A stretch of DNA of 64,000 bases, from assembly GCF_003855155.1 (NCBI RefSeq), contig NZ_CP034073.1, forward strand, positions 1,612,001 through 1,676,000, in the 5' to 3' direction. Position numbers and translations under genes: made by a program. Of the stretch, positions 62,229 through 64,000 are shown piece by piece. The DNA is from Shewanella psychromarinicola. GTDB taxonomy: Bacteria; Pseudomonadota; Gammaproteobacteria; Enterobacterales; Shewanellaceae. The notes under the pieces are model-generated. The model ran no database searches. It was not told where the DNA came from and saw only the letters and a list, made by a program, of their open reading frames with translations. Numbering within the stretch: the first letter of the stretch is position 1; the number at the start of each line of letters is the position of its first letter.

Positions 62229-64000
62229 ATGTTATATAAATTAATTGAGATTGCCGTTGAAAAGCGGTTATTGGTTTTACTTGGCTTACTCGCGACAGTG
62301 GTGGCTTCAATATTAATGCTGCCAAAGCTAAACTTAGATGCGTTTCCAGATGTGACTAACGTGCAGGTGAGCATCAACACAGAAGCCGAGGGCTTGGCGG
62401 CTGAAGAGGTTGAGAAGCTGATCAGTTATCCGGTTGAATCAGCCATGTATGCCTTGCCTGCTGTGACTGAAGTGCGTTCATTATCGCGCACGGGTTTGTC
62501 GTTGGTGACCGTAGTGTTTGCCGAAGGTACCGACATTTACTTTGCTCGCCAGCAAGTATTTGAACAACTACAAGCGGCAAAAGAGTCTATTCCCGCAGGT
62601 GTTGGTACGCCTGAAATTGGCCCGAATACCTCTGGTTTAGGGCAAATTTATCAATACATTTTGCGCGCCGATCCCGAAACCAATATCAGTGCTTCTGAAC
62701 TGCGTAGCTTAAATGACTACTTGGTGAAGTTGATATTAATGCCGGTGAGCGGCGTGACTGAGGTGTTGTCATTTGGCGGCGAAGTGTTGCAGTACCAAGT
62801 GCAAGTCGACCCCAATAAACTGCGCAGTTATGGCTTGTCGATGACCCAGGTTAGCCAAGCACTGGAAAGTAATAACCGCAATGCGGGCGGCTGGTTTATG
62901 GACCAAGGCCAAGAACAATTAGTGGTCCGTGGTTACGGTTTATTGCCAGCAGGTGACGCTGGCTTGCAAGCCATTGCCGACATTCCGTTAACCGAAATCA
63001 ATGGCACGCCAATCCGCGTGGCCGATATTGCTAACGTGGTATTTGGTAGCGAAATAAGAGTGGGCGCGGTGACCATGTCTCGCAGGCAGGCATCTGCTGA
63101 TACTGACTCATCATCCGATGTACAAGCATTGGGTGAGGTCGTTGCCGGCGTGGTGCTTAAGCGCATGGGCGCTAATACCAAAGCCACCATTGATGACATC
63201 AATTCACGAGTGAGTTTAATTGAACAATCCTTGCCAAAAGGCGTGTCATTTGAAGTGTTTTACGACCAGGCGGAGTTAGTTGAAAAAGCCGTGACCACGG
63301 TCATTGATGCGTTATTAATGGCATTTGGTTTTATTGTAATTATTCTGGCGCTGTTTTTGGTCAATATACGGGCGACATTGTTGGTATTGTTGTCGATCCC
63401 GGTGTCGATCGGTTTGGCGTTATTGATCATGTCTTACTATGGTATGTCGGCTAATTTAATGTCGTTGGGTGGTCTTGCGGTTGCGATTGGTATGTTGGTT
63501 GATGGCTCGGTGGTGATGGTTGAAAACATCTTTAAGCATGTCAGCGGGCAATCTGTGGCAAGTCAGCAGCAAGATGTCAACGCTAGCGATACGAGTGAGC
63601 CCAGCAGCATTGCGATTAGGATCATGCTGGCGGCAAAAGAAGTTTGCAACCCGATCTTTTTTGCCACGGCGATTATTATCGTGGTGTTTATGCCGTTATT
63701 TGCCCTTGAAGGCGTAGAAGGCAAGTTATTTCAGCCAATGGCGATCAGTATTATTTTAGCCATGATGGCGGCATTGGTGGTGGCGTTATTTGCGGTACCT
63801 GCATTAGCGGTATTCTTATTTAAACGCGGTATTGTGGTACGTCAAAGCAAAGTGCTAGCGCCCATTGATGCGGTTTATCGACGTATTCTTACGCTGGCGT
63901 TATCAAGCCCAAAATGGGTGATGATAGCCGCGGTGTGTTTGTTTGGGTTAAGCATGTTATTGCTGCCCAAGTTAGGTACTGAATTTGTGCCGGAACTCGA
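62229..64000 (+). CDS. CzcA/CusA family heavy-metal RND efflux pump (3' end beyond window)
   Basis: The gene starts at the ATG at 62229, 17 bases after the adaptor stop, and 590 codons are visible. MLYKLIEIAVEKRLLVLLGL is the first membrane helix, then LDAFPDVTNVQVSINTEAEG and EVEKLISYPVESAMYALPAV, typical of heavy-metal RND pumps. The helix-4 motif GMLVDGSVVMVENIFKH holds the charged residues for proton relay. It pumps divalent or monovalent metal cations out of the periplasm. The metal is not fixed by sequence. A Ser/Asp-rich insert (ASADTDSSSDVQ) after MSRRQ and another after KHVSGQ are unusual. Confidence 0.93.
   Translation, partial: MLYKLIEIAVEKRLLVLLGLLATVVASILMLPKLNLDAFPDVTNVQVSINTEAEGLAAEEVEKLISYPVESAMYALPAVTEVRSLSRTGLSLVTVVFAEGTDIYFARQQVFEQLQAAKESIPAGVGTPEIGPNTSGLGQIYQYILRADPETNISASELRSLNDYLVKLILMPVSGVTEVLSFGGEVLQYQVQVDPNKLRSYGLSMTQVSQALESNNRNAGGWFMDQGQEQLVVRGYGLLPAGDAGLQAIADIPLTEINGTPIRVADIANVVFGSEIRVGAVTMSRRQASADTDSSSDVQALGEVVAGVVLKRMGANTKATIDDINSRVSLIEQSLPKGVSFEVFYDQAELVEKAVTTVIDALLMAFGFIVIILALFLVNIRATLLVLLSIPVSIGLALLIMSYYGMSANLMSLGGLAVAIGMLVDGSVVMVENIFKHVSGQSVASQQQDVNASDTSEPSSIAIRIMLAAKEVCNPIFFATAIIIVVFMPLFALEGVEGKLFQPMAISIILAMMAALVVALFAVPALAVFLFKRGIVVRQSKVLAPIDAVYRRILTLALSSPKWVMIAAVCLFGLSMLLLPKLGTEFVPEL

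Overview
The window looks like a chromosome segment of a marine gammaproteobacterium close to Shewanella. The evidence is a moderately AT-rich coding style, several small families I associate with Shewanella/Vibrio (DUF2999, DUF3157, DUF3087, DUF3012, DUF3185, DUF5062), an hcp-hcr pair, a Tat-exported c-type cytochrome and an acetate (SatP) carrier. The genus call is an inference from gene content; no rRNA or marker gene is present to fix it.

Layout. 1-8 kb: the N-terminal part of a Baeyer-Villiger-type flavin monooxygenase divergent from an AraC regulator, an ATP10-like lipoprotein, a DMT exporter divergent from a MarR regulator, and an S41 protease coupled to a small lipoprotein. 8-15 kb: PpiC, a prolyl oligopeptidase, and a redox/sensor locus. 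In that locus a Tat-exported split-Soret-like dihaem cytochrome and a lipoprotein stand divergent from a ToxR-like membrane regulator with a small membrane partner. 15-28 kb: SatP, an ACT-domain protein, a kinase-like protein, a flavin reductase, a TauE-type permease, a MEST-like hydrolase, and an ENPP-type phosphodiesterase gene cut by an IS630-family element. This stretch is rich in repeats and gene remnants. 28-38 kb: tRNA-Ser(UGA) with tandem partial copies, Dcp peptidase, hcp-hcr behind an NsrR-like site, and a GAF-GGDEF-EAL protein. 38-54 kb: mostly single housekeeping or stress genes (M20 amidohydrolase, PpiB, porin, beta-CASP hydrolase, HxlR/SDR pair, Ohr, PhoD behind three PHO half-sites, RNA methyltransferase, AroQ, ArfB).

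54.9-59.6 kb holds the most unusual block. It is an AT-rich, tightly packed five-gene operon: a CsgG-like lipoprotein with a TPR-like tail, an LPP20-like exported protein, a membrane-anchored protein, a MltC-like lytic transglycosylase and an LPP20 lipoprotein. It is preceded by an AT-rich gap of about 0.5 kb and followed by a broken IS5-type element. I read it as a candidate envelope-spanning assembly that was probably acquired. 60.3-64 kb is a heavy-metal RND efflux locus: a His/Cys-rich small protein, a membrane-fusion protein and a truncated CzcA/CusA pump. No outer-membrane channel gene lies upstream of the adaptor.

The intergenic DNA is active. A MITE family (copies at 14852 and 24139) shares ends with the IS5-type remnant at 59684. 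A second short repeat family, with the core TTATCCCGAGTTGAGGTTA, occurs at six or more loci. Short tandem repeats sit at or just past the stop codons of at least six genes, and for ppiC the array is built from the gene's own last bases. Recognisable dead gene fragments include pieces of a GGDEF protein, an alpha/beta hydrolase and possibly an OmpA-like domain.
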